NCBI GenBank assembly: GCA_020073705.1
Contig: JAIQES010000006.1
Location: forward strand, 1-64,000
DNA: 64,000 nucleotides
Origin: Terriglobia bacterium
GTDB lineage: Bacteria; Acidobacteriota; Terriglobia; Acidiferrales; UBA7541
Direction of reading: 5' to 3'
The notes below the pieces were generated by a model. The model was not told where the DNA came from. It saw only the letters and a program-made list of their open reading frames with translations, and did not search any database. Shown here one piece after another: positions 37,271-45,700 of this stretch. A program made the position numbers and the translations under genes. Positions within the stretch are counted from its first letter, which is position 1. Each line of letters opens with the position of its first letter.

Positions 37271-38566
37271 ATGGGCATGACGATTGCCCAGAAAATCCTA
37301 GCTACAAAGGCCGGTCTCTCTACTGCAGAGCCGGGAGAAATCGTAGAGGCTTATCCGGACCTTGTGATGAGTCACACGGCCACGTGGCGATCAGTCAGCG
37401 TTATGAACAAGATTGGCGCCACCAAACTCTTCGATCCCGAACGTCTCGCCATTGTTCTGGACCATATCTCGCCTGCAAAATCCGAAAAGAACGCCGCTGA
37501 TCAGCAGGTTAGTCGTGCGTTCGCTCGAAAGTACGGGATTCGCAAATTCTTTGACATTGATTCCGGCATTGCCCATTTAGTTCTGATGGAAGCCGGACAC
37601 GTTGCCCCAGGTGACTTGATTGTTGGAACCGATTCCCATTGCACAATCTACGGAAGCCTTGGCGCGCTCGGCACGGGAATCGGATATACGGAGGTCACGT
37701 CAGTCTGGCTTACTGGGAAGCTCTGGATGAAGGTCCCGGATACCTTCCGGATCGTTCTTAGTGGTGAATTTGCGCCGGGTGTTTTCTCAAAGGATCTAAT
37801 GCTCTACCTCATCGGAACCCTCGGTGCCGATGGATGCAGCTACAAATCGATTGAATTCTACGGTGATTCGGTTGTCGGCCTGAGCATATCCGAACGAATG
37901 ACAATGGCAAACCTCGCGATGGAAATGGGTGTGAAGTGTGCTTTCTTTCCTCCCGATGCGAAGACTCTGGAATATTTAAAGAATCGGCTGAAAGAGCCTG
38001 ATCGTTACCACCCCGTTTACGCCGACACGGACGCCGTATACCAAAAGAAACTGGAAGTTGATCTCGCACAACTGGAACCTATGATTGCCTGTCCTCACGA
38101 GGTTCAGAACACAAAGCCAATAGGAGAGGTCGTCGGAAAGAAAATTGATCAATTGTTTTTAGGTTCATGCGCAAATGCCAAATACGAAGACCTGGCAATA
38201 GCCGCCCAGATCCTCAAAGGCCGCCATATTCACCCGAGCGTACGATTGATTGTCACGCCAGGCTCCAAGAATATTTTGCTAGAAGCAGCCGAGTCGGGCG
38301 TTTTTAAGACCCTACTTGAAGCGGGTGGTCTTTTCACGAATCCTGGCTGCGGAGCATGTGTGGGCGATGGAGGTGCCCTTGCCGATGGCGAAGTATGCCT
38401 GTCGACAGCTAACCGCAATTTCCTGGGACGGATGGGAAGCAGCAAGGCAGAGATCTACTTGTGTAGCCCAGCAACTCTGGCAGCGTCTGCCATTCGTGGT
38501 GTCATTTCAGATCCCAGGGAGTTTTTGCAAGATGCCTGGGCATCTGCAAGAGGGGAGGAGGCATGA
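37271..38566 (+). CDS. Aconitase/isopropylmalate-isomerase family hydro-lyase, large subunit 1
   Basis: A 431-residue LeuC/homoaconitase-type large subunit. The [4Fe-4S] cluster ligands are Cys300 (FLGSCANAKYEDL), Cys360 and Cys363 (NPGCGACVGDGG). The substrate-site motif IVGTDSHCTIYGSLG is also present. These enzymes dehydrate and rehydrate hydroxy-di/tricarboxylates, working with a small swivelling subunit. Its stop overlaps the start of that subunit (ATGA). The genetic context (M24-fold, cyclodeaminase-like, MFS, GntR) is catabolic rather than leucine synthesis, so a leu name would mislead. The substrate is unknown. Confidence 0.88.
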   Translation: MGMTIAQKILATKAGLSTAEPGEIVEAYPDLVMSHTATWRSVSVMNKIGATKLFDPERLAIVLDHISPAKSEKNAADQQVSRAFARKYGIRKFFDIDSGIAHLVLMEAGHVAPGDLIVGTDSHCTIYGSLGALGTGIGYTEVTSVWLTGKLWMKVPDTFRIVLSGEFAPGVFSKDLMLYLIGTLGADGCSYKSIEFYGDSVVGLSISERMTMANLAMEMGVKCAFFPPDAKTLEYLKNRLKEPDRYHPVYADTDAVYQKKLEVDLAQLEPMIACPHEVQNTKPIGEVVGKKIDQLFLGSCANAKYEDLAIAAQILKGRHIHPSVRLIVTPGSKNILLEAAESGVFKTLLEAGGLFTNPGCGACVGDGGALADGEVCLSTANRNFLGRMGSSKAEIYLCSPATLAASAIRGVISDPREFLQDAWASARGEEA

Positions 38567-39069
38567 AGACGATAATTCAAGGTAAGGCTTTCAAGTTCGG
38601 GGACAATATCAACTCTGACGTCATCATCCCGGGCCAGTATCTCATTTATATTGATGCGGAGCGCCTCAGTCAACATGCTTTTGAAGTGCTCGGAGATGAC
38701 TTCCCAGCCAAACTGCGCAATTATCAAATTCTAGTCGCAGGTCGGAATTTCGGGTGTGGGAGCGCACGAGAACAGGCGGCGACAGCGATTCGGGGGCTCG
38801 GCATCAACGCCGTCGTAGCTTCCTCGTTTTCGCGCACCTTCTATCGCAATGCCATTAATGACGGCCTTCCCATCATTGAGTGCCCCGATCTCCATGCTGC
38901 AGTTGAGGAGGGTGACGATCTTCGCATTGATCTAGCCCAAGCGTTGATCTTTCACCGGGACCGGCATTATTCCTTCCCAAAACTTCCCGACTCTGTCCGC
39001 GGGATTCTTGAAATGGGTGGCCTCGCCGCGTACTTGAAGACGCAGTTGACCTCTCCGCCTAGGCCTTGA
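38563..39069 (+). CDS. Aconitase/isopropylmalate-isomerase family, small subunit 1
   Basis: A 168-residue LeuD-type subunit, the swivel domain completing the active site of the upstream large subunit. DNINSDVIIPGQYL is the family N-terminus and GRNFGCGSAREQA holds the catalytic Ser and the substrate-binding Arg. The ATGA overlap with the large subunit indicates stoichiometric translation. The gene is convergent with the second large subunit, 27 bases away. Confidence 0.88.
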   Translation: MKTIIQGKAFKFGDNINSDVIIPGQYLIYIDAERLSQHAFEVLGDDFPAKLRNYQILVAGRNFGCGSAREQAATAIRGLGINAVVASSFSRTFYRNAINDGLPIIECPDLHAAVEEGDDLRIDLAQALIFHRDRHYSFPKLPDSVRGILEMGGLAAYLKTQLTSPPRP

Positions 39070-39096
39070 ACGGAGATATGGCCTTCGCCCGTGCAG

Positions 39097-40359
39097 CTAG
39101 CTCGCTTGTCTTGGATCCGTGATCTGACCTGTTAATGCTGAGACCGCCACAGTTGTAGCGGATGCGAGGTAAAGCCGGGCCTTGGGATGTCCATTGCGAC
39201 CGGGGAAGTTCCGCGGCTGTGTTGAAATCATCGCTTCTCCTTCTCCCATTGCCCCCATGTTCACAGCTTGGTTGGAACCGGCGCCCGGGGGAAAAACGTT
39301 CGCGCCTGCAAGTATAAACGTCTCAATCAGTCCTTCCCGCAATGCTTCCAGATAGATGCCACGCGTTGCAGGGACGACTTGCATCCGAACGCTCTGATGG
39401 ACTTTCTGGCCTTTTAGCCATTTTCCTAATACGCGCAGGTCTTCTAGGCGCCCACCAGTACTTCCACCAACCTCTGCGATATTGATAGGAATCCCGGCCA
39501 CGTCCTCGACTGGTTTCACGTTGCCTATCGTCGGGGGGCATGCCACCAGGGGCCCGATTTTGCTCACGTCAAATTCGACTTCATTTTCATAGGTGACGTC
39601 AGGATCGTTTTGAAACAGATCGAATTTTTTGAAGGAAGAGTGCGCTCTAGCATATGCGATCGTCTTTTCATCGGGATTGATAAAGCCGGTTTTAGCCCCC
39701 AAATCGATTGACATCAGAGGAAATAACATCCGATCCTCGATGGAAAGCGCCTCGATAAAAGGCCCCGTGAACTCCAGCGTTTTGTATACGGCTCCGTCCT
39801 CGCCCATGAACCCAACCAAGTGCTGCGCGACATCCCTTGGGCTGACTCCCTTGCCCAAAACTCCATGCAAAAGCACCTTGATGGTTTGCGGAACACGGAA
39901 CCAAGCTCGACAGTATCCAAATCCCAATCCGACCATCGAATTGTTTCCAACGCCGGTGGAAAAAAGCCCTAGCGCGCCGTAGATGGTAGAGTGGGAGTCG
40001 CAACCAATGATGATTTGCCCAGGTGCCCACAGGCCCTGCTCCAAGACCACATGATGCAGGCTGCCAGACCCACAGTCGAAGACCTTCTGGATCCCATGCC
40101 GGGCAGCAAATCGTCGCGCATCAACCAGAGTCTCAGCTGCCTCTTGAGTTGCCGGCGAAATATTGTGGTCAAAAACGAATACGATTCGCGACGGATCCGC
40201 GATTGTGCCTCCCCCCAATTCGTCACGGAACACCCGAGAGACAAGACTCGAACTCAGGTCGTGCATCACCATCAAATCGATCTTAGCGATGACTATGTCA
40301 CCGGGAACGACCTGTTTCTTTCCACTCGCTTTCGCCAGAATTTTCTCGATCATGTTCAT
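39097..40359 (-). CDS. Aconitase-family large subunit 2 lacking the iron-sulfur cysteines
   Basis: A 420-residue LeuC homologue that aligns with large subunit 1 from end to end. At the three cluster positions it has Ser300 (VGGSTGGRLEDL), Ala360 and Asn363 (PPGAGSNQAVN) instead of Cys. The substrate-pocket motif IIGCDSHSTIYGALG and FDHNISPA remain. It therefore should not bind a canonical [4Fe-4S] cluster and may isomerise, bind or allosterically control rather than dehydrate. The start is ATG 40359, overlapping the upstream gene as ATGA. The matching small subunit is at the other end of the same operon (43533-44063). Confidence 0.88.
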   Translation of the reverse strand: MNMIEKILAKASGKKQVVPGDIVIAKIDLMVMHDLSSSLVSRVFRDELGGGTIADPSRIVFVFDHNISPATQEAAETLVDARRFAARHGIQKVFDCGSGSLHHVVLEQGLWAPGQIIIGCDSHSTIYGALGLFSTGVGNNSMVGLGFGYCRAWFRVPQTIKVLLHGVLGKGVSPRDVAQHLVGFMGEDGAVYKTLEFTGPFIEALSIEDRMLFPLMSIDLGAKTGFINPDEKTIAYARAHSSFKKFDLFQNDPDVTYENEVEFDVSKIGPLVACPPTIGNVKPVEDVAGIPINIAEVGGSTGGRLEDLRVLGKWLKGQKVHQSVRMQVVPATRGIYLEALREGLIETFILAGANVFPPGAGSNQAVNMGAMGEGEAMISTQPRNFPGRNGHPKARLYLASATTVAVSALTGQITDPRQAS

Positions 40360-41363
40360 AGCAGTTCTGCCCCGTTCTCTCCGAGCCGGCATGTGTCTCC
40401 ATAAAACAATCGGGTTCCATTAATTGGCACTTCAACATCAGCGGAAAAGATCAAGCCCTCACTAAGCGCTGCGGCAGTGGTAGATTCGTACGGATACGAA
40501 CCGGAGATGTTCCTTAGGCACACTTGCGCCGGGCTTACCTTCTCCCGCCCCAATTTTCTTAAGACTTCCTCAAACCGTTCTCGCGCCTGTTTGACACTAG
40601 GGGCCGCTGCTTGGGTTCTTGCCAGACGCACCCAGTAGCCTCGATACTCCGCAGCGACAACAACCGAAAAAACATCCGTCAACTCAGTGCCTCGTGCCGG
40701 TGCTGGCGTGGTATTCCCGTCGCTGAACAGCAACAACAGGTCCTCAATGCCGGCCCTGCGAAAGGCACGCTCGAGCCTTCCCGCCAGCGTAAAATCAGTC
40801 TTTGCTGGTCCTCGTGGCAACTCCGTCTCCAGAATTCGACGTACCATTGAGGCACCGTTTCTCCACATAGAAAGTTCATTGGGGTCCGAAGTCCGTTTGA
40901 GGCTGGGCTCTGCCGATATGTTCACCAGCGAAAGTCCCGAACCCGTCAAGGGGCCGTAGATCTGCTGCGGCAGGTGCTGGAGGTCTAGGATCCCAAGACG
41001 CTTCCACGAGTAGTCGGCGCACACATTCAGCAAGTTCTCAGACAGCTTGGGAGACGGCCGGATGTCGTCCAAGATCGTCACAGATCGAATCCAGGGATAG
41101 ACTCTGGGAGACAGGGCGCAAAGCAGAATCGGAGGCCTTTCCCGGGGAACAATGAGCAGTGACCGGTTCCAGTAAGGCATAAAATTGGACAGGTACCGAC
41201 CCCAGTTCGACCGCCAAATGTCGGTGTACACGACCAAGGCGGGAAGGTCGTGTGTTCCAAGTATCTGGCGGACTCGCTCGATCCTCATCCGAAAAACATC
41301 AGGAGGTAACTCCAGCTTATCCCAGGTGATCCAGCCTCGCTTCAAATCACACCTCTTTTTCAA
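40356..41363 (-). CDS. M24-fold protein without metal ligands
   Basis: A 335-residue protein with the two-domain layout of creatinase/prolidase-type M24 proteins: an N-terminal ribonuclease-H-like domain (about 20-150, PALVVYTDIWRSNWGRYLSNF) and a C-terminal pita-bread-like domain. In the segment that normally carries the metal Asp residues it reads VVVAAEYRGYWVRLART, with Val and Arg at the ligand positions, and no GHGIG-type His motif is found. It is probably a non-metal enzyme or partner subunit of the adjacent M24 protein, whose gene it overlaps by 17 bases. The substrate is unknown. Confidence 0.72.
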   Translation of the reverse strand: MKKRCDLKRGWITWDKLELPPDVFRMRIERVRQILGTHDLPALVVYTDIWRSNWGRYLSNFMPYWNRSLLIVPRERPPILLCALSPRVYPWIRSVTILDDIRPSPKLSENLLNVCADYSWKRLGILDLQHLPQQIYGPLTGSGLSLVNISAEPSLKRTSDPNELSMWRNGASMVRRILETELPRGPAKTDFTLAGRLERAFRRAGIEDLLLLFSDGNTTPAPARGTELTDVFSVVVAAEYRGYWVRLARTQAAAPSVKQARERFEEVLRKLGREKVSPAQVCLRNISGSYPYESTTAAALSEGLIFSADVEVPINGTRLFYGDTCRLGENGAELL

Positions 41364-42450
41364 ACAGTTTCTTCTCCGTGCGATTCAAGGAAATACAACC
41401 GTCGCCCGTAACAACCAGTGTGTCTCCGAACACCATGTACCCAGCGAGTGGAAGGTATGTATTCGGATGTGCGATCAGCACCATGTCCTTCTTCATGACA
41501 TAGTTGACATCTTCAAGGATGTATGGATCTTCGTCTAAGTAAAGTCCCAGGCAATGTCCCCGTACCCTGGTGTATTTAGAGCCCGTGTATTCCCCGAATC
41601 CGTGCTTGCGGAATACGTCGTTTTGCGCCCTGGCGAGGTCCGATGCTTTCACTCCTGGTTTCAGCAAATTCTGAGCGGCAAGTTGAGCTTCGGAAAAAAT
41701 AGAAAAAGAACGCTTCTGTTCAGCCGACGGTGTGCCCAAAACGAGAGTCCTGCAAACCTGAGCGTAGTAACCATTTATTTGTGGGGTCAGTTCCGTAATA
41801 ACTGAATCTCCGCGTTGAAACTCGCGCTCTGTCGGTGGTTTCATTCCGACGACCTCACGCCCACCTGACGCAATCAACATGAAGTTGTCTTCGGCGCCAT
41901 TCATTTTTAAAAACGCTTCTACTTCGGCGACCAGTTCGTACTCTTTCATCCCCACCGCGACCGTTTCTGCAAAGCATTGGTAGCCAAGGTCCGCAAGCGC
42001 AGCCGCTTTCTTCAGGAGTTCAATTTCATCTACCGACTTAACCCTCCGCAATTCCTCCATTTCCCTGCTGGCCGAAACTGGGTCCTGACCGTTCACCTCC
42101 CGAATTGCTTGCACAAACCGTGCTTCCATCAATTCCAAACCGGCGACTGCACACACTCCGCCTGCGGCGCTTAGAAAGCCCTTTGTCAACCCGTTGGCAA
42201 CTTCCGGGTCAAGAATAATACGCGCATCAGTGATCGCCGCTGCGGCTTCTAGATCCCATGGGTCCGACAGGAGAATGTTTATATCTCCCCTTCGAGAAAC
42301 ACCCACCACCGCGTGAGGACCCTGGAAATTCAAATTAACCAAGCTGCGAAAGTAGTCCTTCCGCCAACTATGCCCGTATAACAATAGAGCGTCCCACCCA
42401 TGGTCCTCGATCATCGCCCTTATCTGACCGAGACGATTCTGGTTCAGCAT
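41347..42450 (-). CDS. Creatinase/M24-family hydrolase with altered metal site
   Basis: A 367-residue M24 protein with an N-terminal creatinase-like domain and C-terminal pita-bread fold. Expected ligand positions read Glu (VITELTPQINGYY), Gln (YAQVCRT), His (RGHCLGLYLDEDPYI), His (LIAHPNTYLP) and Gly (MVFGDTLVVT), so three or four of the five canonical ligands are replaced while the catalytic His is kept. That recalls metal-free creatinase and ectoine hydrolase, which hydrolyse C-N bonds in small molecules. The start ATG 42450 follows AAGAGG; GTG 42456 is possible. It is nine bases from the cyclodeaminase-like gene. Confidence 0.82.
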   Translation of the reverse strand: MLNQNRLGQIRAMIEDHGWDALLLYGHSWRKDYFRSLVNLNFQGPHAVVGVSRRGDINILLSDPWDLEAAAAITDARIILDPEVANGLTKGFLSAAGGVCAVAGLELMEARFVQAIREVNGQDPVSASREMEELRRVKSVDEIELLKKAAALADLGYQCFAETVAVGMKEYELVAEVEAFLKMNGAEDNFMLIASGGREVVGMKPPTEREFQRGDSVITELTPQINGYYAQVCRTLVLGTPSAEQKRSFSIFSEAQLAAQNLLKPGVKASDLARAQNDVFRKHGFGEYTGSKYTRVRGHCLGLYLDEDPYILEDVNYVMKKDMVLIAHPNTYLPLAGYMVFGDTLVVTGDGCISLNRTEKKLFEKEV

Positions 42451-42459
42451 GCGCACCTC

Positions 42460-43536
42460 TTAAGGTGACACCGATTCGAGGAACCATTCCGTTGGCAATT
42501 CCCTTCCCAACCCCATCTCCCTCGCCCGGCGGAGTACCGAAGCTCCGACTCCCGCAAATTGCAATCCTGCGCCCGTGTTATTGTTGAAGACCGTGATCTC
42601 CTCAGCGCTCATTCTTCCTGATATTTTTCCGGATATAAGATCCTGAATCTCTGCAATCTCCTCCCACTTCTTGATCCCCTTTTGCGCAAGTTCCCAAATG
42701 TCGGGAGACTGATCTAGCCTTGCCACCTCTTTCGAATGCACCACATACAGATTGGCTCGTCGGATTGTTTCGTCATCCAGTTCGCGCCGTTTGTTGCTGG
42801 CATCAGCCCCTCCGATTGAACAGATGTACACACCCTTCTCCACCCAGTGTCCGTCGAAGACAGGATCCCAAGCGGCCGTTGCCGCCTGGATGATGTTGCT
42901 ACCCTCCACTACTTCTCGAGACGAATTTGCCGCCCGTACCTTCCGTCCTAATCGGGCGCTCATCATTTCACAAAACCCTCGGCAATGTTCCGTGTTGGGA
43001 CTGTATACTTTCACGAGATCGAAATCCCACAAGCTGCAAAGAAATTCTATGTGGGCGCTAGCTTGCCACCCGCTTCCGAACAGCCCTAAAACTTTCGGTT
43101 TTTCCGGCGCAAGATATTTGGCTCCTACGCAGCTCATAGCCGCCACTCGCATTTTCTGAATCACGCCGTCAGGCATGATTGCGACCGGTTCGATACTTTC
43201 TGTGTCAAATAGAATCACCAACCCACAATACCGGTCTCCTGTCGCCACTGGGAGTAGTCGCCGCCTTTTATTTCCGGCCGTATAAGAAAAACCAGCCATA
43301 TCGGACGTAATCCGCAACGCCCAAACTTTACTTTCCTGGCTCCCGCCTTCTTGCGATTTGAATCGGTAATTAAACCCCGGGTGGCGCTTGGACCCCACGG
43401 GAAGGTAGGTCTGCGACCGTGGGCGGTTGATGGCCTTTCCCTCAGCCAATTCACGGTAAATGCTTTCCGTTGCGGCAATAGCGTCTTGCGGTGTCAGTGC
43501 CTTTTCCACTTCTTCATTGGTCAACAGCAAGGTCAT
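42460..43536 (-). CDS. Ornithine cyclodeaminase/mu-crystallin family protein
   Basis: A 358-residue NAD(P)-dependent protein of the cyclodeaminase/mu-crystallin family, whose members deaminate amino acids, reduce imines or form opine-like products. The dinucleotide-binding loop is VLGLFGSGWQASAHIEFL; the preceding RVAAMSCVGAKYLA is the conserved lead-in. An Arg/Lys-rich insertion (GNKRRRLLP) and a longer C-terminus than ornithine cyclodeaminase suggest a different substrate. It is coupled to the small subunit gene upstream by a four-base overlap. Confidence 0.87.
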   Translation of the reverse strand: MTLLLTNEEVEKALTPQDAIAATESIYRELAEGKAINRPRSQTYLPVGSKRHPGFNYRFKSQEGGSQESKVWALRITSDMAGFSYTAGNKRRRLLPVATGDRYCGLVILFDTESIEPVAIMPDGVIQKMRVAAMSCVGAKYLAPEKPKVLGLFGSGWQASAHIEFLCSLWDFDLVKVYSPNTEHCRGFCEMMSARLGRKVRAANSSREVVEGSNIIQAATAAWDPVFDGHWVEKGVYICSIGGADASNKRRELDDETIRRANLYVVHSKEVARLDQSPDIWELAQKGIKKWEEIAEIQDLISGKISGRMSAEEITVFNNNTGAGLQFAGVGASVLRRAREMGLGRELPTEWFLESVSP

Positions 43537-44063
43537 CGAGTGGCATCCTGTTCAGAGGTAAAAAAGCGCGACCCCGATTTCAGCAAGGGGATCAACCCAC
43601 CGGCTTTCAGCATGTCCAGAAGGAATCCAGTGGGAGCCCGGCCCTCGATTAGCTTCCCAGTCGTCAAGTTTTCCGCTATTCCCCTCTCCACATCCACGCG
43701 CAGCCGGTGCCCGGTCTCAACTGCCGCGTGAATACCGGGTACCTCAAGAATGGGCAAACCGATCTCGTGCCCGTTCCGGTAAAGTGTCCGCGAGAAGAAT
43801 TCGGCTAGGACCACACTGATTCCAGTTGCCTTCAGGGCCTTGGGGGCAATCGCTCGTCCGGATGAACAACCGAAATTCCTCCCTGCCACGATGATGTCAC
43901 CTGGCTGCACGTTCTTCGGGAAATCGGGATTTGCCGCTTCTAGAACGTGTTTCACCATCTCGTTCATGCCCCCTAACACAAGATGCGTCGGCGTAATCAT
44001 GTCTGTAGGAATGTTGTGCCCGAATTTCCAGCAGTTTCCTTCGAAAATGAGTCCGGCATTCAT
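43533..44063 (-). CDS. Aconitase/isopropylmalate-isomerase family, small subunit 2
   Basis: A 176-residue LeuD-type swivel subunit. The N-terminus GNCWKFGHNIPTDMITP fits the family. The active-site loop GRNFGCSSGRAIAPKAL retains the catalytic Ser and the Arg but changes the flanking residues (Gly, Ala, Ile where aconitases have Ser, Glu, His). It presumably pairs with the cysteine-less large subunit 2, four genes downstream. It overlaps the cyclodeaminase-like gene by ATGA. Confidence 0.85.
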   Translation of the reverse strand: MNAGLIFEGNCWKFGHNIPTDMITPTHLVLGGMNEMVKHVLEAANPDFPKNVQPGDIIVAGRNFGCSSGRAIAPKALKATGISVVLAEFFSRTLYRNGHEIGLPILEVPGIHAAVETGHRLRVDVERGIAENLTTGKLIEGRAPTGFLLDMLKAGGLIPLLKSGSRFFTSEQDATR

Positions 44064-44144
44064 GGTAGTAGCCTCGATCCCGCAGTGACTTGTTTTAAAC
44101 GCTCATCGTGGCAAACGGCAAAACCGCACTTCGACGGACAAATC

Positions 44145-45368
44145 TCATTGCGCAACAGACGGTACCGGTTCACGAACTTCAGGCTTTCGCCCAATCGCTA
44201 GTAGCAGAAAAAATGCTGCGGCGGCCATTGCAAGATCAAACGCAAAGGACGAAAAATACGAACCCGTCCGATCATAAATCAGTCCGGAAACTAATGCTCC
44301 GGTGGACGTTCCCGCACCAAAGCACAGCATGAACCATCCAAGAATCGTTCCCACATCATCTATCCCAAAGTATTCGAAAGCGATCAAAGGCGGGGCATTG
44401 AAAACTCCCCCAAATCCCAGACCAAAAATTCCGGCAATCCAGAAGATCAGGTACGACCTCGGAGAAATGACGAGGAGGCCAACAATTCCAATTCCCAGGA
44501 AAACTACGCTCAGCAACATCGAAATCCGCGCCGAGAATTTGTCGGCCGCTGCTCCTCCAAGGACCTTTCCCAACGCGCTCATCCCCAGAAGGATACTCAA
44601 TGCAAGCGCTGCCCGTCCCGGACTAATGCCACGACCCGTCAAGAACAATACAATATGCTGCTGAATTCCCGTCATGGAATGCGCGGCGAAGACCAAGCTG
44701 ATTCCAAACATCCAGAACAACCTCATTGCCCCTGCTCGTCCCCGCAAATGCGCACCTTTTGCCTTCCGCGCCTTGCTCACTGCCCGCTCTTCCCCAGATG
44801 TTCTCCAGACGATGACTAGGATCATTACAATTGGAACTGCCATACAGAAGGACAGAAATTCGAAAGCGTGCGAAGTTCCACGCGTACGAATCAATGTGCC
44901 AGAAATCAATGGCGCCAGAAAGCCCCCTAAGCCCACCCCGGCATTAATCGTGCCGACTGCCAAACCACGTTGTTTTGAAAACAAAGGAGCGATGAGAAGC
45001 GACGTCGGCAGCAGAGAAACGGCGGCACTCCCTATTCCTAACATCAGACACGACCCGTAAAACTGTCGCAGGCCTTCGCTCCGGGACAATAGGACTAGGG
45101 AAGCTGCCACCGTGCATGCGCCCGCCAAAAGAACGTTCTTAGGACTGTACCGATCCACTAACCACCCAATCGCAGGTCCTAGCCCGCCAATCAGCAGAAG
45201 CACGATCGCACCGCCCGCAGCTGCCTCCGCATGGGTCCACCCGAATTGCTTTGTAAGTGAGGGATAGAAAACGGGAAGAGAAAACAAACCGAACGAAAAG
45301 GAAACCAGCAGAACAACAAAGGCCGTGACCAACATTGACCAACGGCGCAGTAACCCAAGCTTCGGCAT
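44145..45368 (-). CDS. MFS transporter (monocarboxylate-porter-like)
   Basis: A 407-residue major facilitator with 12 membrane helices, resembling the MCT/oxalate-formate-antiporter branch that carries organic acids. Recognisable parts are the loop-2-type motif GWLVDRYSPKNVLLAG and the second-half equivalent GGAAADKFSARISMLL. It is the first gene of the minus-strand catabolic operon, 81 bases before small subunit 2, and divergent from the GntR gene, so it probably imports the pathway substrate. The start was set at ATG 45368; GTG 45389 would add seven residues. Confidence 0.87.
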   Translation of the reverse strand: MPKLGLLRRWSMLVTAFVVLLVSFSFGLFSLPVFYPSLTKQFGWTHAEAAAGGAIVLLLIGGLGPAIGWLVDRYSPKNVLLAGACTVAASLVLLSRSEGLRQFYGSCLMLGIGSAAVSLLPTSLLIAPLFSKQRGLAVGTINAGVGLGGFLAPLISGTLIRTRGTSHAFEFLSFCMAVPIVMILVIVWRTSGEERAVSKARKAKGAHLRGRAGAMRLFWMFGISLVFAAHSMTGIQQHIVLFLTGRGISPGRAALALSILLGMSALGKVLGGAAADKFSARISMLLSVVFLGIGIVGLLVISPRSYLIFWIAGIFGLGFGGVFNAPPLIAFEYFGIDDVGTILGWFMLCFGAGTSTGALVSGLIYDRTGSYFSSFAFDLAMAAAAFFLLLAIGRKPEVREPVPSVAQ

Positions 45369-45529
45369 GATCTCCGTGTGTCGCGGCACGATTTACCCCC
45401 CGCTTCGCAGTTGCGGAACAGTAATTCTCTACTAAACGCCCTGAAGCATGTCGCGACTGCATCTTTCTGTCAAACGGATTCAAAGAATCCCTCGCGCGAT
45501 CCAGCAATGTCAAGAAGAAAGTTATCCAC

Positions 45530-45540
45530 TACTGTATCCA
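45530..45540 (-). promoter_or_regulatory. TGGATACAGTA motif in the divergent MFS/GntR control region
   Basis: On the minus strand 45540-45530 reads TGGATACAGTA, identical to 37228-37238 in the promoter of the first aconitase-like operon 8.3 kb away. It lies in the 332-base gap between the divergent MFS operon and regulator gene. On the minus strand a TTGACA (45514-45509) follows about 15 bases downstream, a plausible -35 for the MFS operon. A shared operator of the local GntR protein is the natural reading. Confidence 0.5.
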
Positions 45541-45700
45541 ACTAATGAAGCCGCACAACAATTTCCAAGTACATTTCTCGGGCAAGTAGTGACGGGTGAC
45601 AGAATTATGGAGCAAAGACAACCACGAAGTGCGATGGTTGACAATCATCTGACGTTGAGAAAGACTTAGTCAGATCTCGTCGCTCACGAGACGTTGGCAT

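Noticed and set aside
37271-39069. Leucine biosynthesis genes leuC/leuD
   Set aside because: The neighbours are transport, regulation and C-N bond enzymes rather than leuA/leuB, and a second divergent pair lies next to it; family kept, pathway name withheld.
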